From the NCBI RefSeq assembly GCF_010723735.1, contig NZ_BLLB01000002.1, positions 1,426,001 through 1,490,000 on the forward strand: a stretch of 64,000 bases of DNA. Direction: 5' to 3'. Positions 30,039 to 38,686 of the stretch are shown here, piece by piece. This DNA is from Mycolicibacterium hippocampi. GTDB taxonomy: Bacteria; Actinomycetota; Actinomycetes; Mycobacteriales; Mycobacteriaceae. The translations under genes were made by a program, and so were the position numbers. How positions within the stretch are numbered: position 1 is the first letter of the stretch; every line of letters begins with the position of its first letter. The notes beneath the pieces are model-generated. The model worked only from the letters and a program-made list of their open reading frames with translations, made no database searches and had not been told where the DNA came from.

Positions 30039-30370
30039 ATGAGCACCGACGCCCACCGCTCTCGAGCGCCACGTTTCGGACTGACCGTCGGCCTGCCGCG
30101 CAGCGGTGAGCAGTTTCGCACGTTCGCCCGCACCGTCGAAACGGCCGGTTTCGACGTTTTGACCTTCGCCGACCACCTGGTGCCCTCGGCCGCACCGTTC
30201 AGCGGTGCAGCAGCCGCGGCGGCCGTGACAGAACGCCTCCATGTTGGGACCCTGGTGCTCAACAACGATTTCTGGTGTTCGGGGTCAGCTACTGGACGGT
30301 GTTCGACGAGTGGGCCGGCCGGCCGTCGGCACTGCCCGACATGGCGAAGGTGATCGCCCTGCTGCGATGA
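30039..30370 (+). pseudogene. F420-type LLM oxidoreductase, internally deleted
   Basis: The first ~78 codons encode a normal luciferase-like N-terminus (FGLTVGLPRSGEQFRTFARTVETAGFDVLTFADHLVP ... RLHVGTLVLNNDF). Directly after LNNDF the sequence jumps, in another frame, to FGVSYWTVFDEWAGRPSALPDMAKVIALLR and a stop. That is the typical C-terminal tail of the same family (TIGR03621-like). About 190-200 central residues are missing and the junction near 30270 is out of frame. The gene is therefore a deletion remnant. A 104-aa hybrid could still be translated in the N-terminal frame. Confidence 0.85.
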
Positions 30371-30399
30371 GTTCCGGCGCGCTGCCCGGTCCGTACTGC

Positions 30400-30870
30400 A
30401 TGACAGAAACCATGAATGTGAGCACCACCATCGACGCGCCCGCCGGAAAGGTGTTCGCGGTGCTGGCCGAACCCGCCAACCACGCAGCGATCGACGGCAC
30501 CGGCTGGGTGCGAGAGTCGCTCGACGGAAAGCCGCTGACCGGGACCGGGCAGATCTTCCGGATCGCGATGTACCACGACAACCATCCCGACGGGCACTAC
30601 GAAATGGCGAACAAGGTCCTCGCGTTCGAGCCGGACCGCGCCATCGGGTGGGAGCCCGGCCAGGCCGGAGCGGACGGCATCATCGAATTCGGCGGCTGGA
30701 CATGGCATTACGATCTGGAGCCGGTCGGCCCGCAGCAGACCCGGGTCACGCTCGTCTACGACTGGTCCGCCGTTCCGGCGGCGCTGCGCGAGCACATCGA
30801 GTTCCCGCCGTTCCCGAGGACACACCTGGAGAACTCGTTGGCGAACCTGGAGAAGCTCGCGATCGGCTAG
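30400..30870 (+). CDS. SRPBCC (START-like) family protein
   Basis: A 156-aa helix-grip protein (MNVSTTIDAPAGKVFAVLAEPANHAAIDGTG, RIAMYHDNHPDGHYEMANKVLAFEPDRAIGWEPG, GIIEFGGWTWHYDLEPVGPQQTRVTLVYDW). Probably binds a hydrophobic ligand. ATG at 30400 is chosen; ATG at 30412 and a longer start at 30367 overlapping the pseudogene stop are possible. Its stop codon shares the palindrome CTAG with the stop of the helicase gene on the other strand. Confidence 0.85.
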   Translation: MTETMNVSTTIDAPAGKVFAVLAEPANHAAIDGTGWVRESLDGKPLTGTGQIFRIAMYHDNHPDGHYEMANKVLAFEPDRAIGWEPGQAGADGIIEFGGWTWHYDLEPVGPQQTRVTLVYDWSAVPAALREHIEFPPFPRTHLENSLANLEKLAIG

Positions 30871-32567
30871 CCGCCCGCGCGGGCAGTGAGCCCACGCACG
30901 GCCTCGATGCGGGCCTTGAGCTGATCGCTGGTCGCCGCGGCGATCGGCGGGCCGCCGCAGATCCGCCGTAGCTCGTTGTGGATCCAGCCGTGGGGCTTCC
31001 CGGTGCGGTGGTGGGCCAGCGACACCAGGGTGTTGAGCTCACGGCGCAGCTCACGCAGCTGCCCGTGCGTCGAGGGCCGCGGCACCACACCGTCTGCGGT
31101 GCGTTTGGTGAGTTGCTCTTCCTGCCTGCGCCGCAACAGATCCCGCATCGATGCCGCGTCGAGCAGCCCCGGGATGCCAAGGAAGTCGGCTTCCTCGTCG
31201 CTGCCCGCCGGGGTCGCCGTCCCGAAGGACGACCCGTCGAAGATCACCTGGTCGAGTTCGGCGTCGGCGCCCAGATACTCGATCTTGCGGTCCTGGTCGT
31301 CGGGCTCGTCGCGCTTCTGCTCGGCCAGCTCCGCGTCCAGCGGGTCCTCGAGCGTCTCCCGGTGCGGCTTGCCCAGCACGTGGTTGCGCTGCGCCTCCAA
31401 CTCGCTGGCGAGCAATAGAAGGTTGGGCACCGACGGCAGGAAGATGCTCGCCGTCTCACCGGCGCGTCGTGATCGCACGAAGCGGCCGATCGCCTGGGCG
31501 AAGAACAGCGGCGTCGAGGCGCTGGTGGCGTACACGCCGACCGACAGCCGCGGTACGTCGACGCCTTCGGACACCATGCGCACCGCGACCAGCCAGCGCG
31601 TGCTGCCCTCGGCGAACTGCGAGATGCGGTCCGAGGAACCCTTGTCGTCGGACAACACGACCGTGGCCGGTTCTCCGGTGATCTTCAGCAGCAGCTCGGC
31701 GTAGGCCCGCGCCGCGGTCTGGTCGGAGGCGATGATCATGCCGCCGGCGTCGGGCACGTGTTGACGCTTCTGTTGCAGCCGCCGGTCGGCAGCGGCGATC
31801 ACGGCGGGCATCCACTCGCCGGCCGGATTGAGCGCCGTGCGCCACGCACGCGCGGTCTGTTCGACGGTCAGCGGTTCACCCAGGCGTGCCGCATGTTCTT
31901 CACCGGCGCTGTCGCGCCAGCGGGCCTCTCCGGAGTAGGCCAGGAAGACCACCGGCCGCACCACGCCGTCGGCCAGCGCGTCGGCGTAGCCGTAGCTGTG
32001 GTCGGCCATGGAGTGTTTGAGGCCGGCGCTGTCCTCTTCGTAGGTGACGAACGGGATCGCGCTGTCGTCGCTGCGGAAGGGGGTGCCGGTCAGCGCGAGC
32101 CGGCGGGTCGCGTCGTCGAAGGCCTCACGGATGGCGTCGCCCCAGCTCTTGGCGTCCCCGCCGTGGTGGATCTCGTCGAAGACGACCAGCGTCTTGCGGT
32201 TCTCGGTGCGCACCCGGTGGCGGGTGGGGTGGCTGGCGACCTGGGCGTAGGTGACGACGACGCCGTGGTACTCCGAGGAGGTCTGCGAGTTGGAGTTGGA
32301 GAACTTCGGGTCCAGCGCGAGGCCCTGGCGCGCGGCGGCCTGCGCCCACTGGATCTTCAGGTGCTCGGTGGGCACGACGACCGTGACGGTTTCGACGGTG
32401 CCCTCGGCGAGCAGCTCGGCGACGATGCGCAACGCGAAGGTGGTCTTACCGGATCCCGGGGTCGCGACGGCCAGGAAATCGCGCGGCTTGGCGGTCAGGT
32501 ATTTGACCAGCGCGCGCCGCTGCCAGCCCCGCAATGCCTGGGTGTCGGGCGCTACGTCAGCCCGCAC
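30867..32567 (-). CDS. superfamily 2 DEAD/DEAH-box helicase
   Basis: A 566-aa SF2 helicase resembling the ERCC3/RadD-like single-protein type. Motif I ATPGSGKTTFALRI, motif II VVFDEIHHGGD (DEIH), motif III LALTGTPFRSD, motif V VRMVSEGVDVPRLSVGVYATS, motif VI FAQAIGRFVRSRR. The C-terminal ~150 residues are charged, with no nuclease motif. GTG at 32567 is supported by GGAGGAG seven bases upstream. No companion nuclease or methylase is nearby, so this is not evidently a restriction system. Confidence 0.92.
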   Translation of the reverse strand: MRADVAPDTQALRGWQRRALVKYLTAKPRDFLAVATPGSGKTTFALRIVAELLAEGTVETVTVVVPTEHLKIQWAQAAARQGLALDPKFSNSNSQTSSEYHGVVVTYAQVASHPTRHRVRTENRKTLVVFDEIHHGGDAKSWGDAIREAFDDATRRLALTGTPFRSDDSAIPFVTYEEDSAGLKHSMADHSYGYADALADGVVRPVVFLAYSGEARWRDSAGEEHAARLGEPLTVEQTARAWRTALNPAGEWMPAVIAAADRRLQQKRQHVPDAGGMIIASDQTAARAYAELLLKITGEPATVVLSDDKGSSDRISQFAEGSTRWLVAVRMVSEGVDVPRLSVGVYATSASTPLFFAQAIGRFVRSRRAGETASIFLPSVPNLLLLASELEAQRNHVLGKPHRETLEDPLDAELAEQKRDEPDDQDRKIEYLGADAELDQVIFDGSSFGTATPAGSDEEADFLGIPGLLDAASMRDLLRRRQEEQLTKRTADGVVPRPSTHGQLRELRRELNTLVSLAHHRTGKPHGWIHNELRRICGGPPIAAATSDQLKARIEAVRGLTARAGG

Positions 32568-32687
32568 CCATGACTCCTCCCACTCGCCGGCCCGTCGCCG
32601 ACGGGTTGACCGGAATGCAGTCTAGGGCAGGCGGTTCCGCAGCCGCATCTTGGTCGGCGTGTCAGGACCGCGTGTCTTGTGGCCGGG

Positions 32688-33182
32688 CTAGACGAAGTGG
32701 TTGTCGTTCTTGATGAACCACTCCCGGCGCTCCTCGTCGGTCAGCTCGCTCAGCTGCGCCAACCCCTCGAAGTAGTGTTCGCGAGGTGCTCCGGGTGCGA
32801 ACAGCATCAGCAGCGACGCCGGCTCGTCGGCCACGTTGCGGAACCCGTGGATGCCGCCGGGCGGGACGTAGAGGAAATCTCCGGCGTGCCCGTCGGCCCA
32901 GTCGGTGCCGTCGTAGAGCGTGACGGTGCCGGACAGCACGTAGAACGCCTCCGACATGCCCCGGTGGAAATGTGGTCCCGGCCCGCCACCTTTGGGCGCG
33001 ATGTGCACCCGGTACAGGCCGTAGTCGCCACCGGTCTGTTCCTGGTTGGCCAGATAGTGGTATTGGACCAGCCCGAAGGCGTCGTAGTCGGGCGGCTGGT
33101 CCCCGCGGCGAACCCACGCGCTGACTTCGGGTTCGTCCGCGGTGTAGCGGGCCGGGGGATAAGGCGGGACCACAAGGGACAC
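32688..33182 (-). CDS. cupin-domain protein
   Basis: A 164-aa single cupin. Motif 1 GPGPHFHRGMSEAFYVLSGTVTL gives the HxH...E metal ligands and motif 2 GDFLYVPPGGIHGFRNV gives the last His. An N-terminal ~55-residue extension (VVPPYPPARYTADEPEVSAWVRRGD) precedes the barrel. Could be a dioxygenase, isomerase or storage-type cupin. Lies between the SDR and the helicase on the minus strand. Confidence 0.88.
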   Translation of the reverse strand: MSLVVPPYPPARYTADEPEVSAWVRRGDQPPDYDAFGLVQYHYLANQEQTGGDYGLYRVHIAPKGGGPGPHFHRGMSEAFYVLSGTVTLYDGTDWADGHAGDFLYVPPGGIHGFRNVADEPASLLMLFAPGAPREHYFEGLAQLSELTDEERREWFIKNDNHFV

Positions 33183-33201
33183 CCACCGGAGTCTGCCCCG
33201 G

Positions 33202-34098
33202 CTAGACCGGGAAAGCCACCTTCGTCAGCTCCTCGGAGACAGCCCACAACCGGCGCTGCAGGTCGAGGTCGTAGGACTGCGCGCTCGAGGCGACGACCAC
33301 CGGGTTGCCGCGCTGCTGCGCGATGCCGTCCGGTCCGTAGTACTGGCCTCCGAGCACGCCCGGGTCGGTGGCGGCGCGCAACGTCGGCAGGGCACCCATC
33401 GCCGGGCTGTGGGCGAAGAGCGGGGCGACGACGCCGAACGCGCCCTGCACCGGCTTCGGCAGGTTGCGCGCGAGCTCGGTGGGCGACGTGCCGGGGTGCG
33501 CGGCGACGGCGACGGTCTTGCCGCGGGGTGCCAGCCGGCGCTCCAGCTCGTAGGTGAACAGCAGGTTGGCCAGCTTGGACTGGGTGTAGGCGCCCATCCG
33601 GTTGTAGCTACGTTCCCACTGCAGGTCGTCCCAGTGGATGGCACCGCCCATCTTGTGCCCGTTGCTGCTGACCGTCACCACCCGGGCGCCTTCCACATCA
33701 AGCAGCTTCTCCAGTAGCTGACCCGTCAGCGCGAAGTGGCCCAGGTGGTTGGTGCCGAACTGCAGCTCGAAACCGTCTGCGGTGGTTCCTTTGGGGGTGG
33801 TCATCACCCCGGCGTTGTTGATCAGCAGGTCGATCTTGTCGAAGCGCGACTTGAGCGCGTCGGCGCCGGCGCTGATGGAGGCCAGCGACGTGAGGTCGAG
33901 TTCCTGCACGTCGACAGTCCCGGACATCTGCGCGGCAGCCTGCTTGCCCTTGTCGGTGTTGCGGACGGCGATGACGACGTGGGCGCCGCGGGCGGCCAGA
34001 GCCTTGGCGGTTTCGAAGCCGAGCCCGGTGTTGGCGCCGGTGATCACGGCGGTGCGGCCGGTCTGGTCGGGGATGTCGGCGGTGGTCCAGTCGGTCAT
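33202..34098 (-). CDS. short-chain dehydrogenase/reductase, TetR-linked
   Basis: A 298-aa SDR with [54 protein letters not shown] and catalytic YTQSK. It is a clear paralogue of the SDR at 26235-27152: both contain [13 protein letters not shown] and end in [16 protein letters not shown]. ATG at 34098 (MTDWTTADIPDQTG) aligns with that start. It is divergent from the TetR gene at 34198, which is its likely repressor. Confidence 0.92.
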   Translation of the reverse strand: MTDWTTADIPDQTGRTAVITGANTGLGFETAKALAARGAHVVIAVRNTDKGKQAAAQMSGTVDVQELDLTSLASISAGADALKSRFDKIDLLINNAGVMTTPKGTTADGFELQFGTNHLGHFALTGQLLEKLLDVEGARVVTVSSNGHKMGGAIHWDDLQWERSYNRMGAYTQSKLANLLFTYELERRLAPRGKTVAVAAHPGTSPTELARNLPKPVQGAFGVVAPLFAHSPAMGALPTLRAATDPGVLGGQYYGPDGIAQQRGNPVVVASSAQSYDLDLQRRLWAVSEELTKVAFPV

Positions 34099-34163
34099 GT
34101 GGGGCGCTCCTCGAGGCATCGGTAAGGTGAAGCGGGGCGGACGCCCCGGTTGGTTGCCACTAT

Positions 34164-34181
34164 ACGGAACGATTGCCCCGT
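34164..34181. promoter_or_regulatory. candidate TetR operator between SDR and tetR
   Basis: In the 99-bp divergent gap lies ACGGAACGATTGCCCCGT, an 18-bp imperfect palindrome whose outer ACGG/CCGT ends match the ends of many TetR sites. It lies directly before the tetR ribosome site (GGAGGT), so binding would block tetR and, from the far side, the SDR promoter. Confidence 0.5.
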
Positions 34182-34197
34182 TTACTGGAGGTGCGCT

Positions 34198-34782
34198 GTG
34201 GGCGAAATCGACCGCCCGCGCACTCGGGCGCTGCGGGTGGATGCTGCCCGCAACCGGGCGCGGGTCCTCGAGGTCGCCTACGAGGCCTTCGCGGCCGACG
34301 GTCTCGCCGTACCGATCGACGAGATCGCCCGCCGCGCCGGTGTCGGCGCGGGCACGGTGTACCGGCATTTCCCGACCAAGGAGGCGTTGTTCGGCGCGGT
34401 CTTCTCCGACCGGGTGCGACGGATCGTCGACCACGCGCACGGTCTGCTCGCCGACGAGGGGCCGGCAACGGCGCTGCTCGCGTTCCTGCGCGACATGGTC
34501 CGAAACGGCGCCACCGACCACGGGCTCGTGGATGCGCTCGCGGGATACGGGATCGACCTCGAGACCGCAGCACCCGGGGCGGAAGCGGCGTTTCTCGACG
34601 TGCTCGGTGAGCTGCTGACCGCGGCCCAGCAGGCCGGCTCCGTGAGGCCCGACATCGGCGTGGCCGAGATCAAGGCGCTGCTGCTGGTGTGCAAGACGGC
34701 GCAGCTCTATGGCGATCAGGTTTCGAACAGGGTCGCGTCCGTCATCGAAGACGGCCTCCGGACGTCCGGAACGCGCGGCTGA
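34198..34782 (+). CDS. TetR-family transcriptional regulator
   Basis: A 194-aa regulator. HTH at about residues 22-66 (RNRARVLEVAYEAFAADGLAVPIDEIARRAGVGAGTVYRHFPTKEALFGAVF), then a helical ligand domain. GTG at 34198 is chosen over the ATG at 34150 because GGAGGT sits five bases upstream. Divergent from the SDR at 33202-34098. Its 3' end lies against the first CIRCE element of groEL. Confidence 0.9.
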   Translation: MGEIDRPRTRALRVDAARNRARVLEVAYEAFAADGLAVPIDEIARRAGVGAGTVYRHFPTKEALFGAVFSDRVRRIVDHAHGLLADEGPATALLAFLRDMVRNGATDHGLVDALAGYGIDLETAAPGAEAAFLDVLGELLTAAQQAGSVRPDIGVAEIKALLLVCKTAQLYGDQVSNRVASVIEDGLRTSGTRG

Positions 34783-34783
34783 T

Positions 34784-34810
34784 CTTGCACTCACCCTGGT
34801 CGAGTGCTAA
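34784..34810 (+). promoter_or_regulatory. CIRCE operator 1 of groEL
   Basis: CTTGCACTC, nine bases, GAGTGCTAA: eight of nine bases match the HrcA operator consensus TTAGCACTC-N9-GAGTGCTAA on the left arm except two, and the right arm is perfect. It begins two bases after the tetR stop. Expected to bind the heat-shock repressor HrcA. Confidence 0.9.
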
Positions 34811-34818
34811 GAATGCAG

Positions 34819-34845
34819 TTGGCACTCGCGACCGGCGAGTGCTAG
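34819..34845 (+). promoter_or_regulatory. CIRCE operator 2 of groEL
   Basis: TTGGCACTC, nine bases, GAGTGCTAG: a second HrcA site with one mismatch per arm, 8 bp downstream of the first. Two tandem CIRCE copies lie ahead of the ~115-bp leader of groEL. Confidence 0.9.
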
Positions 34846-34858
34846 GTCGGGACGGTGA

Positions 34859-36586
<1,728 letters not shown>

Positions 36587-36600
36587 TCCCTGTACGAAAG

Positions 36601-36634
36601 GCCCCGAGCTCGCTGAGCGAGCTCGGGGCTTTTT
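36601..36634 (+). terminator. rho-independent terminator of groEL2
   Basis: A 14-bp perfect stem, GCCCCGAGCTCGCT with AGCGAGCTCGGGGC, closes on a one-base gap and is followed by five T. It begins 14 bp after the groEL2 stop. One of very few classical terminators with a T-tract in this window. Confidence 0.95.
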
Positions 36635-36787
36635 CGTGCCTCCATCGCCGACAGCGCGGTTTCATCCGCGGCTCGCCGGGGCGGGCGTATCGAACCGCAC
36701 AGTCGCGGCTGTGGACAAGCGTTCTGTCTGTGGACAACCAGGTCGGTGGCGGGGAGCGGCGTCGGTGTCGGCGGCGATCGTTCCGGC

Positions 36788-37663
36788 ATGCAGGTCGACG
36801 GCCCGTTCCGGGCAGACGAAGCCCTGGAGGCCGGGCTGTTGACGTTCCGCGAGCTCCGGCGGTTCCACGCCGGGGTTTATCCGGGGGTCTGGGCGCCGCG
36901 CGGCATCGAACTGTCCGCGGTGCAACGGGCCCGGGCGGCCTGGCTGTGGTCGCGCCGACGAGCAGTGATCGCCGGGTTGTCGGCGTCTGCACTTCACGGT
37001 GCGAAGTGGATCGAACCCGGGACACCGGCACAGCTGATCCACACCAACCGCAGGCCGCCGCCGTTGATCGACCTCCACACCGACGCTCTGGCTTCGGACG
37101 AAACCCAGCGCATCGACGGCATGACCGTCACGACCCCGGCCCGGACGGCATTCGACCTCGGCCGTCGCCTCGAACTCGTGGTCGCCGTGCAGCGCATCGA
37201 CGCACTGATGAACGCCACGGACGTCAAGGCGGTCGAGGTCGAGCGGGTGGCGAGCCGTCACGCGGGCGCACGCGGATTGCGCCGGCTTGGCCGTGCTCTC
37301 GATCTGGTCGACGGCGGTGCGGAGTCGCCGTATGAGTCGCTGACTCGGCTGTTGTTGGTCCAGAACGGCTTTCCGCGTCCGCAGACCCAGATCCCGGTGT
37401 TCGACGGCAGGGGTCGGTTGTTCGCACGCCTCGACATGGGTTGGGAGCGGTATCAGGTGGGCGTGGACTTCGAGGGTGCCCAGCACTGGACGGATTCCAG
37501 ACGGCGCAACTGGGATGTCGAACGGTACGCGGTGCTGCCCGAGCTGGGCTGGCATGACGTGCGGGTGACGAGCGGACTACTGCACAACAACCCGAAACGG
37601 TTGCTCGACCGCGTTGCGGTGGCTCTGGTCGCCCGCGGCTGCCCACCAACGTGGCGACAGTGA
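36788..37663 (+). CDS. orphan AbiEi/DUF559-like nuclease-fold protein
   Basis: A 291-aa protein. The N-terminal part (RADEALEAGLLTFRELRRFHAGVYPGVWAPRGIELSAVQRARAAWLWSRRRAVIAGLSASALHG) resembles AbiEi-type type-IV antitoxin heads. The C-terminal part (AESPYESLTRLLLVQNGF, RLFARLDMGWERYQVGVDFEGAQHW) resembles the Vsr/DUF559 PD-(D/E)xK fold, with E...D...DFEG as the candidate metal site. ATG at 36788 is chosen over an earlier GTG. No partner toxin gene is adjacent. Common as orphans in actinobacteria; function unknown. Confidence 0.8.
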   Translation: MQVDGPFRADEALEAGLLTFRELRRFHAGVYPGVWAPRGIELSAVQRARAAWLWSRRRAVIAGLSASALHGAKWIEPGTPAQLIHTNRRPPPLIDLHTDALASDETQRIDGMTVTTPARTAFDLGRRLELVVAVQRIDALMNATDVKAVEVERVASRHAGARGLRRLGRALDLVDGGAESPYESLTRLLLVQNGFPRPQTQIPVFDGRGRLFARLDMGWERYQVGVDFEGAQHWTDSRRRNWDVERYAVLPELGWHDVRVTSGLLHNNPKRLLDRVAVALVARGCPPTWRQ

Positions 37664-37727
37664 ATCCTCATACGCTGGCCCGGCATGTCCCGTATGACGC
37701 CGCACTGTCGCGGGGATCCCAGTGTCG

Positions 37728-38093
37728 CTAGAGCGGGACGCAGTCGTCGCCGCAGCCTGACGCGGGCACAGACTCGGACGGAGCGGGCCGGTGCAGCACG
37801 GCGCCACGGGGATCGACGGTGAGGCCGTCGCCGGTGACCGTCGCCACCCCGTCGACGATCAGTGTGTAGCCACCCGGTTCGCGCGGCGGCCATACCAGGG
37901 TGACGTCGGCATGGCTGTCGGCATTGCGGCGGGTGCTGTTGCCGACCGGGCCGATGTCGAGCACGCCGTTCTGCAGCACGGGTGCGACCGCGACGGTGTG
38001 TGCCCGGTAGTCGTCACCGACTGTCACCAGATAGGAAAAAGCAAAGTCGGCCAATGCAGTCGCGAGTTGATCGAGGTCCACCTTGACGCTCAT
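37728..38093 (-). CDS. pyridoxamine 5'-phosphate oxidase-like (split-barrel) protein
   Basis: A 121-aa flavin/F420 split-barrel fold protein (LADFAFSYLVTVGDDYRAHTVAVAPVLQNGVLDIGPVGNSTRRNADSHADVTLVWPPREPGGYTLIVDGVATVTGDGLTVDP). The C-terminal GCGDDCVPL is unusual, with two Cys near the end. ATG at 38093 (MSVKVDLDQL) is chosen over an extension. May bind F420, FMN or heme; not assignable. Confidence 0.82.
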   Translation of the reverse strand: MSVKVDLDQLATALADFAFSYLVTVGDDYRAHTVAVAPVLQNGVLDIGPVGNSTRRNADSHADVTLVWPPREPGGYTLIVDGVATVTGDGLTVDPRGAVLHRPAPSESVPASGCGDDCVPL

Positions 38094-38686
38094 GTGTCCA
38101 TCCTGCCCGATGCGTGACGGACATCTACGGCGCGACGACATCAACGCGGTGCCGTGCACATGGCAGCACATCGCCCGGGTCTACCTGGGCCTGTCCTGGG
38201 CCGCCGGGACGGCTCCGCAGGCGGAGGCCCGCCTCGCCGGGCACGCGGAACTTCGTGATTCCGGCTGGCGCCTGGAGAAGCCGATTTCATAGTGAACAGC
38301 TTCCTGCCGCCGACGGTCGCAGCCGTGCAGGGTCGCTTCGTCAGCTGCGGCGAGTACACCGAGGACTACGACGCGCTGTTGGCCGCGCTCTAGAAGCCCG
38401 GCGAACCCTGTATCCGCTCGGAGCGGCATACCGTGCGCAGACCGCACAACGCGGGGGTGACGTGGCGTCGGCGAATCAGTGGCTGCACGCGTGGTTCGCC
38501 GAGCCCGATTTTCCGATGGAAGTCTCGGATCTCGTCGTCACGGGACTGCTTCGGTTCTTCGTCGAGGTCCGGAGCCAATGGCTCGCGACCACGACCAGGT
38601 GAGCGCCCGTGAGGTTGAGTGACCCCAGCTGTTGATCCCGGCGGCGTCCCGGTCGCTGTACGGCGGCGCCAGCGGCGCGACCCGCG
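38094..38686. other. 593-bp stretch with broken coding fragments
   Basis: No intact gene is recognised. Three plus-strand pieces look protein-like in different frames: 38110-38292 (MRDGHLRRDDINAVPCTWQHIARVYLGLSWAAG...), 38292-38393 (VNSFLPPTVAAVQGRFVSCGEYTEDYDALLAAL) and the end of a frame closing at 38602 (YPLGAAYRAQTAQRGGDVASANQWLHAWFAEPDFPMEVSDLVVTGLLRFFVEV). Composition is protein-like, but starts, lengths and frames do not form one gene. This fits decay by frameshifts and deletions of one or two small genes. Confidence 0.5.
38292..38393 (+). CDS. possible 33-aa ORF or gene fragment
   Basis: GTG at 38292 opens VNSFLPPTVAAVQGRFVSCGEYTEDYDALLAAL and ends at TAG. The short acidic-aromatic peptide looks like the N-terminus of a longer protein whose continuation may be in the next frame (YPLGAAYRAQ..., ending 38602). 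No family recognised. More likely a fragment than a functional small protein. Confidence 0.3.
   Translation: MNSFLPPTVAAVQGRFVSCGEYTEDYDALLAAL

Noticed and set aside
30867..33182. helicase plus cupin as part of a restriction or defence system
   Set aside because: No nuclease, methylase or other defence partner lies nearby and cupin is unrelated.
34784..34845. one long operator
   Set aside because: Spacing and arms fit two separate standard CIRCE elements.
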